NCBI GenBank assembly: GCA_023375785.1
Contig: SZWC01001188.1
Location: 1-64,000 of the forward strand
DNA length: 64,000 nucleotides
From: Penium margaritaceum
Lineage: Eukaryota; Streptophyta; Zygnematophyceae; Desmidiales; Peniaceae
Direction: 5' to 3'
Part shown: positions 40,051 through 49,000 of the stretch, piece after piece
Position numbering within the stretch: the stretch's first letter is position 1
Layout: every line of letters begins with the position of its first letter
Program-made: the position numbers and the translations under genes
The notes under the pieces: generated by a model
What the model saw: only the letters and a program-made list of their open reading frames with translations
Database searches by the model: none
What the model was told of the DNA's origin: nothing

Positions 40051-40887
40051 ATGGCCGATGACGGGAATGGTTGTGAGCCTCTGGGGTCTCGGACTGGGGG
40101 CCTCACTTCGCAGCCTGCGCAAACCGGGACGGGAGGCCCACCGCTGGGCCTGCCTCCCGACGCGCCACTCCGGCACCGCCATTTTTCACGCCACCGCACC
40201 GAGTCCCGCGCTCTGTGGAGCGTCGCGGACGAAGAGTGCTTCCGGCGAATATTCTGCTGCCCAAACTGGCCCTGTCCCAACTCGCCCACCTGTTCGACCT
40301 GTGCCGCGCCGCGGTTCGAGCTGAGCCTCAGCCCTAGAGCTTCTTCGCGGCGGCCGCGCCGGAGCGCGTCCGCCAAGGTGGACCGCCCACGGCTCGCCGG
40401 CTCCTCGGTTCTCCTCCTCTCAAGTTCAAGCCTCGGAGGAGCTCGCGCCTCTGGAAGCACAGACTCGCCACCGCCGCTGCCGCCCCCTTCGCGGACGTCC
40501 TCTCTCAACTCCCCTTCTTCCCTCTTGTCTTCGCCACTGAAGGGGATTCTCAAGTCCCGCTCTGACACTGGCGCAGCTTCTTCCTCCACTACGCCCTCCC
40601 GCAGCCCGAGAGAAGCAGACTGCGACTGCGCCCGGGCGGGCCCGTCAGGCATATGCGGTTCGGCTCCCGACCTCGCCCCTCACAACGCCACCTACATCGG
40701 CGGCCCGGCGCCGCCTCCCTGCGAAAACCCCTTCTGCCCGAAGCGCCAGTCCTCCAGCCCCTGCTGCCACAGACGAGTTCGCTTCAAGTCACCGGAGGAG
40801 CTCCTTGAGGGCCTCGAGGGGCGCGCCGCGGCTTCTGTGGTGCAGCAGCAGCCGCAGGGGGTGGTGGAAACCTGCGGCTGCGCTTGA
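40051..40887 (+). CDS. Candidate host gene: 278-residue Cys/Ser/Pro-rich protein with PP1-docking-like motifs
   Basis: The only long frame that looks like a non-transposon gene. It starts at the first in-frame ATG (ACGATGG context) after a pyrimidine-rich leader and ends with TGA. I recognise no globular domain. Visible parts are a Gly/Pro-rich N-terminus; a Cys cluster (about residues 64-82, CCPNWPCPNSPTCSTC); a long Ser/Pro/Arg-rich, probably disordered middle; PLKGILKSR with GILK at residues 165-168; a second Cys cluster (CENPFC...CC, about 226-238); and RRVRFKSPEELLEGLEG with RVRF at 242-245. GILK fits the SILK-type and RVRF the RVxF-type docking motif of protein phosphatase 1, and the SILK-before-RVxF order is that of known PP1 regulators such as inhibitor-2. 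PP1 binding is inference. A single exon is assumed; both motifs are short and could be chance. Confidence 0.55.
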   Translation: MADDGNGCEPLGSRTGGLTSQPAQTGTGGPPLGLPPDAPLRHRHFSRHRTESRALWSVADEECFRRIFCCPNWPCPNSPTCSTCAAPRFELSLSPRASSRRPRRSASAKVDRPRLAGSSVLLLSSSSLGGARASGSTDSPPPLPPPSRTSSLNSPSSLLSSPLKGILKSRSDTGAASSSTTPSRSPREADCDCARAGPSGICGSAPDLAPHNATYIGGPAPPPCENPFCPKRQSSSPCCHRRVRFKSPEELLEGLEGRAAASVVQQQPQGVVETCGCA

Positions 40888-41024
40888 GTCACGCGCTGCG
40901 GCCATGTCAGGCTGGTTTTCGGTCCGCATGGGGAACCGTGAGCAGGGCACGGCGTTGTGGCGTGGCCCACGAGCGGCCTCCAAAACGCAGCCGGTGGCGG
41001 TGCCACACTGGGCCACTGTCAGCG

Positions 41025-41026
<2 letters not shown>

Positions 41027-41089
<63 letters not shown>
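41027..41089. repeat. (CA)n microsatellite, unit 1
   Basis: About 63 bp of pure CA repeat inside the first unit. The corresponding tract in unit 2 is at 41363-41402 and is shorter. Long Thr-His and Cys-Val frames over them are artefacts. Confidence 0.97.
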
Positions 41090-41090
<1 letters not shown>

Positions 41091-41361
41091 CCTGGCTCTG
41101 TCCGCACCTCCATAGCAGCCCGTCCTAATACGGTTCAGATGGTGCTGCTTCGATGGTGGTTCTGGCATGATGCTGCGTTGTGTGCGGCATGGCCTGCTGG
41201 AGTGTCAGGTGGTGGTTTTTGCACTGCGCTTGCCTCTTCCTTTTATGAGGGGGTGAAGAACGGGCAGCTGCCCGCGCGCTCTGGGCGTTGTCTAAACTGC
41301 CCTAGAGTGTGAACTGTGTGTACCACAGGAACACATCGCNCACACTGGGCCACTGTCAGCG

Positions 41362-41362
<1 letters not shown>

Positions 41363-41402
<40 letters not shown>
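41363..41402. repeat. (CA)n microsatellite, unit 2
   Basis: About 40 bp of CA repeat, some 20 bp shorter than in unit 1, which is normal length variation for such a tract. Confidence 0.97.
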
Positions 41403-41403
<1 letters not shown>

Positions 41404-41652
41404 CCTGGCTCTGTCCGCACCTCCATGGCAGCCCGTCCTCATACGGTTCTGATGGTGCTGCTTCGATGGTGGTTCTGGCATGATGCCGCGTTGTGTGCGG
41501 CATGGCCTGCTGGAGTGTCAGGTGGTGGTTTTTGCACTGCGCATGCCTCTTCCTTTTGTGAGGGGGTGAAGAACAGGCAGCTCCCCACGCTTTCTGGGCG
41601 TCGTCGAAACTGCCCTAGAGTGTGAACTGTGTGTACCACATGAACACACCGC

Positions 41653-42664
41653 GACACGGCCTGGTCCAGACTGAGAAAAAGCCCTTCAAAGAGAGAGGGA
41701 TTTTTGAAGTGGTGGCGACAAAAGTCTGCCACCGCTGGCAACCTCACTTACACTCTTACTTATATTATAAACTTGTTATTACACCTTGTGAACCTGCTCC
41801 TCTCTGCTGTTCCATCGTCTCTCCACTCGTGCTGTTGCGCACACAACTGCATTGCGTTGCGATATTCGGACTGCATGGCGCCACAAGTGATTCCAAGAAG
41901 ATTGAACTGCACAGTGTAATGAATGACAGTGGAGCACACATCGCAAAGTGTAAGACACAACAGGCATCTTGAGTCTAGGGTTGAAGTCGGCTTGCATTAT
42001 CTTTACACAACTTCCTGTCCGACATCAGATTTGGATTCCATGCATACAATTCATTGTGCTGAAGTCTCTTGCTGGAGGTCATCAGGGCTTTAGTTGAGTG
42101 AACATCTTTGTCTTTGACAAAGACAGATTGTAAGGCCCACCGTTGACATCGTATGCAAGGATTATCCATGGCCATTCTTGGCAGAGTTGAACACATGCAG
42201 GTATGCCTCCTTGGACTGTCTGCACGGAAGCAGTCAACAGTGGACTTCGGCTGTCGCGCTGGGTTCTTTCCAGCAGATGATGGAAGCGACGGAAACATGG
42301 CTGAAGCACGAAACCTGGTCAGATTGTCAAAGGATATGCAACATGAGCTCGAACAGCTCACAAGTCACAGCACAATAACAAACCCGTAGTGTGGTTGTGG
42401 CAAAATCTTTAGGCAACACCTGCGAGGGAAGTATACACCGTGCTGGATGGAAGCCGGCACCACATTCCCTCCTCTTGAGTGAGCATCGAATAGGCTAAAG
42501 GGAGAATCATCAATTTTTTCCTTACCCAATACTGACACTTGTGAGACCTCCAGACCGCCATATCACGTCCCACCCATTGCCAAAGTTCTACCACATCACA
42601 CTGTGAGGCAAGGGTTGCAAGCATTGCTGATGTGTGGTGCTCGAGACTGTGATAGCCAGACCAA
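41653..42664. other. Single-copy-looking interval, no firm gene
   Basis: Intermediate composition, no transposon sequence recognised. Two short frames are slightly more protein-like than the rest: 42153-42389 on plus (listed separately) and 42624-42409 on minus, with a GTAAGG donor-like site near 42530 on the minus strand. Either could be an exon, but there is no domain. Confidence 0.4.
42153..42389 (+). CDS. Hypothetical 78-residue frame
   Basis: ATG to TAG frame. The C-terminal half (about residues 40-70, GNMAEARNLVRLSKDM then QHELEQL) would form a charged amphipathic helix, and the N-terminal half is unremarkable. It might be an exon of an undetected gene. There is no homology I recognise and no supporting promoter or splice pattern, so confidence is low. 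Confidence 0.15.
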   Translation: MQGLSMAILGRVEHMQVCLLGLSARKQSTVDFGCRAGFFPADDGSDGNMAEARNLVRLSKDMQHELEQLTSHSTITNP

Positions 42665-43313
42665 TTGGTGGTGAGAAGCTACTAGGAAGCTTCCTAGTTT
42701 TGCTTCCGCTTACGTAGTGACATTGTCCAATCAGTTGACACACTAGCAAGAAAGCAGGTGCATGGAACAACAACAGTTAGGCTAGGGAGACGTGCAAAGT
42801 CTCATAAGCTCCAATAGCTTAGTAATGGAGAGAGAAATGACGAATAACAAGCACACAACACACATGCCAGCCGCGGCGCACGCCGGGTGACGCACGCACC
42901 ACTGGCAGTTTGTCCTAAAACTGGCCCAAAACAACTTTTTTTGCCGTATCTCTGTGCACAACATCCAAACACAACCCCGTCTGAATATAGAGATGCAAAA
43001 TCTCGAGCCGAATGCTACGACTGGTCGCAAACACAGATCCTGTATCAATAAATGAGTATGTAATGCAAAACATGTAAACTGGGCACAAGAGCCAGTCCAC
43101 CAAGACTCTAGCGCATGCAGAAGAACCGCACACCACCCGAGCAAGCACTCAAGATGCCGTTGTAGCTGTGTTACAGCTGCTGGTGGGTGGAGCCACCACC
43201 CGTCGGTGTTCCTATGCGAGCAAGATCTGCATGAGGAATCTGCACAAGCATGGACGTAACCGAGTGGTCATAGTAAGCTGTACAAACAGACAGGGACGAC
43301 TCACATCACAACA
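42665..43313 (-). repeat. 3' LTR of element A'
   Basis: About 650 bp, starting TGTTGTGATG at 43313 on the minus strand. The far end is approximate (within about 10 bp), judged from the shared GGAAGCTTC block that closes the LTR of element A. Confidence 0.75.
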
Positions 43314-43585
43314 CTCACACATGTCCAGATGGTATGCATGCTCATACACATGCATAACTGATACTAGTGCACAACGAGATGCTCTACAATCCATACTCAT
43401 ACACCCCACTCTCAGCCACTCGCACGCAAGGGGCGAATCCTGACAAAAGAAATGGCTACCATGAACTTTCCACACTCTAGTGCCTTGGTAAGGAAGTCAA
43501 CCCGCTGCATGTCCGTGCCAACCCATATGATGGAGATCACATGTTGCTCCACAAGATCACGTGCAAAGTGATGCTCAACAGTGAT
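42665..43585 (-). mobile_element. Copia element A' (same family as A), 3' part
   Basis: Minus-strand RNase H tail (about 43585-43440; VEHHFARDL, DFLTKAL) followed by a 3' LTR at 43313 to about 42665. The RNase H tail and the LTR closely resemble those of element A: both LTRs open TGTTGTGAT and share TTTTGGGCC(A/G)GTTTTAGGACA. Element B interrupts it at 43585, and the rest of the element resumes at 52419. Clearly more diverged from A than the two LTRs of A are from each other. A fossil with several breaks. Confidence 0.85.
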
Positions 43586-44423
43586 TGTTGGTTTCCGTGC
43601 ATCTCTCATTGTACTCTGTTATGTCCTCCCGGCTTGTGAACATCGTCGTACAGATGACTGACAGCGAGACTCGACGCTGCTGGAGTGTCCCTCGGTGGAG
43701 CCGACGCGCGCTGAGGCCCACGCACCGTTCGCTAGAGCCTCCTCCCTCCGGCGATGTGCTCAGCTCCATCGGCAGGCGTCCTCGGCGGTCGGGCCGTCGG
43801 CGGTCACTGCCACTACGGATGCTATTTCCATGCACCCAGCTCTCTTTCTGGTTGTGGCACTGCGTGTGCATCGTCATGCTATGCCTAGGGTCCATGTCTC
43901 CTACTGTGTGGCCCTACTTGGCATCACTGACTGTCGTAGGCACTGCCAGGGTTCGGGCAGCCATAACTCTTTGCTGTTGTTTTTCTAGCTGATTCTCACT
44001 ACACGACTGCGTTTGCAGCGTCGGTGTTATGGTATGGTCCAGTTTTCAGGCAAAACGGACGACGCCCGCGTTTTGGGCTGTCGGGCGTGTGACAGGGCTC
44101 ACAGAGAAAACCCTGCTTGCCAGAAAATAGATCTAGGACTATTTTCTGATTGGATGGTTAGCTGAGTAACAAGTTCTACACTAGTGGGGGGGAACTAGAA
44201 CTTGGAGGGGTCTCCCATTGTTGCTCATTCTTCATTCCTAATGCGTCACTTTCAGTTTTTAGCTGCTTTCTCGCGCTAACACTGGCGCGCGCATTTTTGA
44301 GTAACAAACCCAGACTCTAGAGCAGCAGACTGAGGGGGCACCTAACTTAAGCAACGAGCGTGGAAGCCCGCACGCTGCATCAACAACGCTGCTGCCCCAA
44401 CCTGCTGCCTAGGTTTTCCACTT
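43586..44423 (+). repeat. 5' LTR of element B
   Basis: Starts TGTTGG and abuts the primer site at 44424. A boundary at CCACTT rather than at the preceding CA is chosen because it gives matching target duplications and mirrors element A, whose LTR also abuts its primer site. Confidence 0.88.
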
Positions 44424-44435
44424 TGGTATCAGAGC
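44424..44435 (+). promoter_or_regulatory. Primer-binding site of element B
   Basis: TGGTATCAGAGC, identical to the site of element A and complementary to initiator Met-tRNA. Confidence 0.92.
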
Positions 44436-44514
44436 CAGAGCATAGCAGCAGCAGCAAAAGACTGGCGTACAGGTGCTAGACAAAGCCGGCGGATCCCCAT
44501 ACGCGCTAGTACAG

Positions 44515-44634
44515 GGGAAATACTGTCGGATTTTTTCCGGCAGCATTGACCCGCCTGGTAGCGGCGTCTGATTTTTTCCCACGGCCATTAGGCCACGGGA
44601 AATGCTGCCGAAGTTTTTTCGACAGCACTGACCC
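44515..44634 (+). repeat. Two T6-loop hairpins just after the primer site of element B
   Basis: A roughly 38-bp unit at 44515-44553 recurs at 44597-44634, 82 bp away. Each unit is itself an inverted repeat around TTTTTT. In the first, AATACTGTCGG (44519-44529) pairs with CCGGCAGCATT (44537-44547) with one mismatch and one wobble. The right arm of hairpin 1 (GGCAGCATT, 44539-44547) is exactly complementary to the left arm of hairpin 2 (AATGCTGCC, 44601-44609), so an alternative long-range pairing is possible. Confidence 0.7.
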
Positions 44635-44739
44635 CCACGCATGATGCGAGGAGGTGAGCGGCAGGCCGCGTCCGACACCTATGGGCGATGACGCATGCTA
44701 AAACATCACTTAAGTGCAGTGACTGGCACCAGCACACAG

Positions 44740-46070
44740 TAGTAGGAACCTGGAGCAGCGGCAGCCGCAGGCAACGACAGCGAGCAATGGCAGCAGCAGC
44801 CACCAGTAGCTGCGTGCAACAGCAATAATAGGCAAAAGCAGCTCCTTACAGCAGCTCGCAGCAGCAACAGCTCGTAATAGCAGCTCGCAGCAACAACAGC
44901 AGTAGCAACAGCGCGTAGCAATAGCCTGTAGCAGCAGCGAGAAGTAGCCGTGGCACGTAGCAGCTGTAGCAGTGTACAGCAGCTACAACAGCGTGCACTA
45001 GCAGCAGCGGGCTGTAGGAGCCGCAGCAGCGAGCCGCGGTAGCAACCAGCTATAGCAACAGTAGCAGCGAGCAGTTGCTGGCAGCAGCCAGCAGCGGCTG
45101 CTACTGCTCGCAGCCTATAGCGAGTGAGCAGCGAGCAGCAGCTCGCTGCTGCCAGCAAGCAGCAGCTCGTTGCTGCCAGCGAGTAGCAGCCCGCTGCTCG
45201 CAACAGACAGCGGGGAGCTACCCGCTGTGAGAGACAAAAAGAAAAGGAAAAAAAAACGAGAAGGGAAAAAAATCCCCATCCCATTTTCTTCTCTGCTGTG
45301 GTTGCAGCAGCTACCTTAGCAGCCGCAGCAGCCCGCAGTTACAGAAACTACTACTGCAACTATAGCCGCAGCAACATCAGCAGCAGTAGCAGCCACAACC
45401 ATAGTAGTAGCAGCAGCAGCTGTAGCAGTAGTAGCAGCACCTGCATCATCAACCACAGCAACCACAGCGGAAATAGCACCAACAGTTGCTGCAACAGCAG
45501 TAGTAGCAACAGATGCAACGATTGTAGTAGTAGTAGGAGTAGCAGCAACAACAACACTAGCGGCCCCAACAACCGTCGCTACTGACATCAGCATCATGCT
45601 GCTGACGTCACTACTGATGTCATAGCTGACGTCATCAACAAAAAAAGACAAAAAAAAGGGGGAGAAAGGGAAGGGGGAAGACAACCAAAGGGTTGGTAAA
45701 ACTCCGACCGTCCCAAGCCACTGCTGATATCAGCAACACAAAGAGAAAGCAAACAAAAAAAACAAGGGGCACCAAAACCATGGCTGGTAGCCCCGGTGGG
45801 GAGGGGTCCTCTGTTCGGGGGACTCCCATGCCCCTTTCTTGCAGCAATTGTAGCATCAGCAGTAGCAGCATCCGCAACTGTAGTAGCACTAGCACCACTA
45901 GGAGCAGTAGCAGCAGCAACAGCAGTAGCCGCATTAGTAGCAGCAACAGCAGCAGAAGCTGCAGCAGCAGCAGCAGTAGTAGCAGTAGCAGCAGCAGCAG
46001 CAACAGCCCACTGGTGTCGTTGGTGGCAACCCTGACCCCCTCGCTGCTTTTGAGCAACAGCTCACCACCT
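44740..46070 (+). repeat. Imperfect CAG/TAG/GCA triplet tract in the leader of element B
   Basis: Long runs of CAG, AGC, GTAGCAG and CAACAG triplets, interrupted by A-rich spacers near 45235-45290 and 45645-45780. The right end (45835-46010) overlaps the start of the gag region. It parallels the triplet leader of element A, though without the 81-bp unit. Long Ser-, Asn-, Ala-, Leu- and Cys-rich frames here are composition artefacts. Confidence 0.8.
45583..45634 (+). promoter_or_regulatory. TGACGTCA-type cluster upstream of gag in element B
   Basis: TGACATCA at 45583, TGACGTCA at 45603, TGATGTCA at 45615 and TGACGTCA at 45627, spaced 20, 12 and 12 bp. Two are perfect and two differ by one transition. 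It occupies the same place as the cluster in element A, between triplet tract and gag. A 12-bp spacing of TGACG motifs is also that of the plant as-1 element bound by TGA bZIP factors. Confidence 0.7.
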
Positions 46071-49000
46071 TGATGCAGCAGCTTGTAGCGCTACAGCCAT
46101 TAGCCTCCCAGAGTGCCGGTAGTGTGCCGCCATCGTTCATCCCTCCAGGGCACGCCAACCCAGCTCTGTCTGTTGCCATGCACTACCTGGCACAACAGCA
46201 GACTCAGTGCCAATGACAGACAGTGACCTCCGTCCTTGGCCCCACTTTGGGCACCGGCCGAAGGCAGAAGGACTTTCAGACGCCGCCGCCGCCACTTCAA
46301 GCTGGCGAGCAGTTTTGGAGTTGGGAGCTCAGCTTCCGGATTTGGGCGCAAGGTGAGGGCCTGTGGGCATACTACACCCTCCCTTATGGACCCCACCAAG
46401 GCTGACCAGCTTTAGGATGATGGTCGCGCCGTCCGTGCCCTCTTCCCTGTCGCCCCTCCAGCTTCCCGCCTGGCCCTAGAGCCTTTCCTCTGCGACATCA
46501 CCGCTGGCGCCATCCCAGACCCTGCAGCCGCATGGAACGTCCTCACTCGACCCCATCGCCTGTCCAACGACACTGAGACCAGCCGTCTGCTCCGGGAGTT
46601 CAACTCCTTGCACATGGGGGAGACCGAGACGGTCACTGCCTACTAGCAGCGGGCAGAGGACATCCTTCGTTGTCTCGGCAAATCTTCCCCACCCCCTCTG
46701 TCCCCGCTCCTCAGCATCAAGCGTGGCGCTACCAGCGCATACGCGGACGTCTTTGTCCACTACCCCCAAGACGTCCTCTCCACCATGACGGCCCAGGGCA
46801 CCCTCATGCCCTGGGCATACAAGCTCTTCCTCTGTATTGAGGAAGCTCGTTTGGAGTCCTAGCTCCATCGCACGGAGGCTCTTGCATCCCCTGCCGTCGC
46901 CTCCCCTGCCGTCGCCTCCGTGGCTGTCGCTTCCCCCGCCGTAGCTACCTCATCGTCTTCGGGGAAGAAGAAGAAGAGCTGGAAAAAGAAAGGCAAGGGT
47001 CCGTCGCAACAGCAGCAGCAGCAGCAGCCGTCGGCCGGGTCCAGCGGTGGTGGCTCGGTCTGCCACAACTATGGCCAGCCCGGGCACGGGTGGTACACGT
47101 GCCCTCTCCTGACGGACGAGGCGCGCGTCATCACCACCATGCGTCGCTAGCGGGAGCGCCGTTTTGCCTCTCCGGCCATCGTTGCCATAGGCCCTGACAC
47201 CTCGACCTCGTCCAGCAGCTCCGCCACTCCGACAGCTTAGCCAGTCCCGAAGACACCCGTGCCGCAGCAATACTATCCGCAGCTGTCGGTGCCTCCGTTC
47301 CCTTCACCAGCGTATCCCTCCCTTACCCGGGCTCCGGTGCGGTCACTCCGCACTCGGTCTACACTCCTGGGCCACACTCCTGTGAGCATCAACTGGAGCA
47401 GTTCATCGTGCTCCAGATTGGCCTGACGCGCCCTCCTCCCCAGGGAAGTGCCAGTTGCATCACCTCCTGCTCTCCTGCCCAGCCTTGCATGACTGAGACT
47501 GAACTCCAGTCGTGTCCTGTTTCTTTTTCTGTCTCATCGTCTCCCGTGGTCTCCTCTACCCTTTCCTATAATGACGTTGTGTGGTTTGACGATTGGTAGT
47601 CTCCGTTTGTGCCTCCTTCCATCGCATCCACGTCCCTTGCTTGCTGCCATGTGACCGTTAGCGATCTGGCGACCCCTGTCCAGGACCCCACTGACACCTG
47701 GATCATCGACTTTGGGGCCACGCATCACATGACAGCCTCTCGTTAGGCCTTCAGTATGCTCGGTCCCGTGGGCGATGTCTGCAGTGTCCGGACGGGTTCC
47801 GAACAGGTGTTGCCTGTCCGTGGTGTTGGCGTTGTTCGTTTCCGTGGTCCTGCCGGTGACGTCTTTCTGACCGATGTCCTCTTCATCCCTGGTCTTGAGC
47901 TCTGCGTCCTGCCCGTCACTGCCCTTGACCGCATGAGCATGGACGTTGTGCACTCGTGTGGTGTTGGCACTGTGTCGCTGCATCCGTCTGGTCTTGTAGT
48001 CCTGCACGCCACCACCCGTGGCAACTTGTGGCATGTGTCCCGTCTCTCCTCCTCCCGTTTTGTCTCCTCCCCGTTGGCCGCCATAGGCCATGTGTTTGTC
48101 ACCAGCATGCTTTCTCCTTTGCACACTCGCCTCTTGCACCGCCGCCTTTGCCATGTCCACTCTGCCGCCGTAGACAACATGCTTCGCACCCAGCCGGCCA
48201 AGGGCCTTGGCCCAGAAACTTTCCCCCTCCCGTGCCCCACTGAGTGCATTGACTGCGCTCAGGGGAAGTTGCACCGGTCCACGTACCCATTGTCTTCCTC
48301 TCGTGCATCCGCCCCTCTTGACCTTGTCCATTTGGACGTCATGGGCCCACTTCCCACCGATTCCGTCAGCGAGCACGACCGCTATGTCCTCACCCTCACT
48401 GACGACTACTCTTGCTACCGTTGGGTCTTCTGACTTCGGCAGAAGAGCGATGTCGTGCGAACCATCCCAGATTGGCTTGTCCCTACGGAGCGCGAGTATG
48501 GTCGCTCTCTTTGCCGCTTTTGCTCCAATGGCGGTGGTGAGTACATGGGTGAGGCCACAACCTTTCTCGCCTCACGCAGCATCCACCATGAGACATCCGC
48601 GTCGTACACGCCCGCCCAGAACGGTGTCTCCGAACGGTGGAACCATACCATGGCCGACGCCTTCCGCACCATGCGGGTCGAGTCCGGTCTCTCCGATGGC
48701 TTCTACTTTGAAGCCATGGCCTACATGACTTGGGTGTGGAATCGGATTCCCCACGGTCCCCTTCCCCGCCAGTCCACGCCTTACCAGCAGTGGTGCGGTT
48801 AGCGCGCTGAACTGCGCCCGGCTTGCGTCTGGGGCTACGTGGCCATTGTGTGGCTACCTGCCTCACAGCAGGGCGGCAAGCTCACCCCCCGCGGACGTCC
48901 CTGCACCTTCCTCGGTGTCTCTCGTCAGTCCAAGACCTGGCGCTTCTTGGATCCCTCCGAGCATTGCATTGTCGAGTCCCGCGATGCCCTCTTCTTCGAG

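Larger units (their letters stand above)
41004..41652. repeat. Tandem duplication (about 330 bp) carrying (CA)n
   Basis: Unit 1 spans 41004-41339 and unit 2 spans 41341-41652, separated by a single ambiguous base (n, 41340). Both start CACACTGGGCCACTGTC, run into a CA tract and end at GTGTACCACA(G/T)GAACACA. Outside the CA tract I count about 15 differences in roughly 250 bp. It lies just downstream of the 40051-40887 frame, so unit 1 may be its 3' untranslated region. The n exactly at the junction raises the possibility of an assembly join between two alleles or paralogues. Confidence 0.85.

Noticed and set aside
40789-41503. Thr-His and Cys-Val repeat frames
   Set aside because: Translation of (CA)n tracts.
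47534-48376. 280-codon minus-strand frame
   Set aside because: Antisense shadow of the protease-integrase region of element B, with no domain of its own.
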